From positions 34,709 to 98,708 of the forward strand of contig NZ_JEMV01000001.1 of the NCBI RefSeq assembly GCF_000588875.1: 64,000 bases of DNA. The letters are read 5' to 3'. The notes beneath the pieces were generated by a model. It did not search any database. It was given only the letters and a program-made list of their open reading frames with translations, and was not told where the DNA came from. The DNA comes from Sphingobium sp. Ant17. GTDB taxonomy: Bacteria > Pseudomonadota > Alphaproteobacteria > Sphingomonadales > Sphingomonadaceae. Positions 62,691-64,000 of this stretch are shown piece after piece (positions within the stretch are counted from its first letter, which is position 1; every line of letters begins with the position of its first letter). Position numbers and translations under genes: made by a program.

Positions 62691-64000
62691 ATGTTTCGAA
62701 TGACCAAGCCTGCCGCTTCGCTTTTGGCGATTGCCTGCGCGACACTTGTCGGCGGCGTCACCGCCGTGCCCGAGGCGCACGCCGTAAGCGCACGCACCTA
62801 CGCCTTTGCCATTCCGGCGCAGGATCTTGCCCGCGCGCTGCAGGAATATTCGCGCGTGACCGGCATGCCGGTCGCCGCCTCGCCCGACGTGATGCGCGGT
62901 CGTCGCAGCCAGCCGGTATCGGGCACGATGTCGGCCGAACGCGCGCTGACGCAGCTGATCGGCGGCGCGAACGTCACCGCCCAGAACCGCAGCGGGACGA
63001 TCATCGTCAAGCCGCTGCCGGTCAAGATTCGCCCCGTCGCCATGGCCGACCGCACGCCGCGTGGCCCCGTCCGAGCGGTTGCCCCGGCCAAGGCGATACC
63101 CGTGGGCGAAGTGGACGGCGAGATCATCGTCACCGGCTATATCGAAGCGGCGCAAAAGGCGCTCGACATCAAGCGCCAGAACGACACCGTGTCCGACACC
63201 ATCATGGCCGACGATATGGGCAAGCTGCCCGCCAACAACGTGTCCGAAGCGCTCGCCCGCCTGCCCGGCGTCAATGCGGTGCGCAGCGCAACGACGGGCG
63301 AGGGCGATCGCATCACGGTGCGTGGCCTGTCGACCGAACTGAACAATTATTCGATCAACGGCGTGCGCCTGGGCGGCGCAGGATCGCGCGATGATAATTT
63401 CTACCGCGGCGTGCGCCTGTCGGTCCTGCCGCCAGACGGCATCAAGCAGATCACCGTGTACAAGACGCTCACCCCCGACCGCGACGGCGATGCGCTGGGC
63501 GGGTCGGTGGACATTTCGACGCCGACCGCCTTCGACCAGGATCCGACCTACTTCCGCCTGTCGGTTGAAGGCGGCATGCTGGACAAATATGATCATCGCA
63601 AGTCGAGCCAGATTTCGGGGGCCGTCTCGCGCCAGTTCAACGACAATTTCGGCATCTACGTTTCCGCGAACTGGAGCCGCCGCAAATCGCAGTTCGAACA
63701 AAATGGCGTCGATGGCGATAACCAGCCGGACACCTGGTATGATGATAGCGAGACGCTGGGCTGGGATCCCAATCGCTTCGTCATGCGCGGCATGGACCTG
63801 GGTTTTGGCGAAACCGACGTCAAGCGCTGGGGCGGTAACACCAGCATCGACTATCGCTCGGACAATCATGACCTCCACGTCCGTGGGCAATATGCCAAAT
63901 ATCAGAAGAAGGAATTTCTCAACCGCCTGAACTTCCGCAACGACACCGGCCGCAACTCCACCCGCCTATCGCAGGTGGATACGGACGACACGTCGCTTGG
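62691..64000 (+). CDS. FecA-type TonB-dependent transducer with STN domain (partial, runs off window)
   Basis: The first 436 codons of a TonB-dependent receptor. A signal peptide (about residues 1-31, end PEAHA) is followed by a secretin/TonB short N-terminal (STN) domain (YAFAIPAQDLARALQEYSRV to IIVKPLPVKI, about 36-107). Next comes the TonB box area (VDGEIIVTGYIEAAQKALDI), a plug with ALARLPGVNAVRSA, ITVRGLSTELNNYSINGVRL and VYKTLTPDRDGDALGGSVDI, then barrel strands. The plug type (KLPANNVSEALARLPGV) is that of large sphingomonad and xanthomonad receptors for sugars or other organics rather than siderophores. With the sigma factor and FecR upstream it forms a cell-surface signalling system. 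The ligand is unknown. Confidence 0.92.
   Translation, partial: MFRMTKPAASLLAIACATLVGGVTAVPEAHAVSARTYAFAIPAQDLARALQEYSRVTGMPVAASPDVMRGRRSQPVSGTMSAERALTQLIGGANVTAQNRSGTIIVKPLPVKIRPVAMADRTPRGPVRAVAPAKAIPVGEVDGEIIVTGYIEAAQKALDIKRQNDTVSDTIMADDMGKLPANNVSEALARLPGVNAVRSATTGEGDRITVRGLSTELNNYSINGVRLGGAGSRDDNFYRGVRLSVLPPDGIKQITVYKTLTPDRDGDALGGSVDISTPTAFDQDPTYFRLSVEGGMLDKYDHRKSSQISGAVSRQFNDNFGIYVSANWSRRKSQFEQNGVDGDNQPDTWYDDSETLGWDPNRFVMRGMDLGFGETDVKRWGGNTSIDYRSDNHDLHVRGQYAKYQKKEFLNRLNFRNDTGRNSTRLSQVDTDDTSL

Noticed and set aside
62685..63890. 401-codon minus-strand frame
   Set aside because: Antisense to the STN-domain receptor; His- and Ala-rich translation without motifs.
1..64000. tRNA, rRNA, insertion sequences, phage or plasmid functions
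   Set aside because: None were recognised. I cannot exclude a small non-coding RNA without a covariance-model search.

Overview
This is a GC-rich stretch of an alphaproteobacterial chromosome, most likely from a sphingomonad (Sphingobium, Novosphingobium or Sphingomonas type). The evidence is several TonB-dependent receptors (TBDRs), a FecI/FecR/STN-receptor unit, a lignostilbene-dioxygenase-type cleavage enzyme, and a mannonate dehydratase whose length and active-site numbering match, from memory, the Novosphingobium ManD enzyme. No rRNA, tRNA, CRISPR array or phage gene was seen.

Layout. 0-9.5 kb: acyl-CoA catabolism. It holds an SDR dehydrogenase, a thiolase, a 31-codon acyl-CoA dehydrogenase remnant and a TetR gene, then a leucine/isovalerate (liu) cluster: LysR, isovaleryl-CoA dehydrogenase, both methylcrotonyl-CoA carboxylase subunits and a MaoC hydratase. 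The liu cluster is interrupted by a small DUF559 nuclease gene bracketed by inverted REP-like palindromes. 9.6-20.5 kb: ilvD, a VOC protein, DUF3422, glutathione-dependent formaldehyde oxidation (adhC-VOC-fghA) with a LysR gene, an M3 oligopeptidase, a PLP enzyme and a CDP-alcohol phosphotransferase. 20.5-24.3 kb: homogentisate pathway (hmgA-fahA-maiA) divergent from a MarR gene. 24.3-28 kb: DUF202/DUF421, a Na+/H+ antiporter and a GntA-like/DUF1989 pair. 28-39.5 kb: hexuronate utilisation (uxuB, uxaC, GntR, manD, MFS, TBDR, secreted GH2), with look-alike UxuR-type operators at three promoters. 39.6-45 kb: D-amino-acid catabolism (FAD oxidoreductase, RidA, D-serine-dehydratase-like enzyme, ALDH) with a divergent LysR gene. 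45-49 kb: siderophore receptor, membrane protein and PepSY reductase behind a Fur-like box. 49.3-55.9 kb: aromatic, probably stilbenoid, catabolism (hydroxylase, FAH-family hydrolase, extradiol dioxygenase, lignostilbene-type dioxygenase, ALDH). 56-61 kb: TBDR-phoD operon behind a Pho-box-like sequence. 61-64 kb: ECF sigma factor, FecR and an STN-domain TBDR that runs off the window.

A caution for the reader: eleven otherwise intact genes each carry one frameshift. Restoring one base (removing one in the ALDH at 54.4 kb) recovers a full-length family member each time. Most sit in short G or C runs, so uncorrected sequencing indels are a better explanation than mass pseudogenisation.

The most unusual structures are the palindrome-flanked DUF559 cassette, whose copies show compensatory stem changes, the stilbene-type cluster, the Pho-box/TBDR/phoD unit, and the three-site hexuronate regulon.
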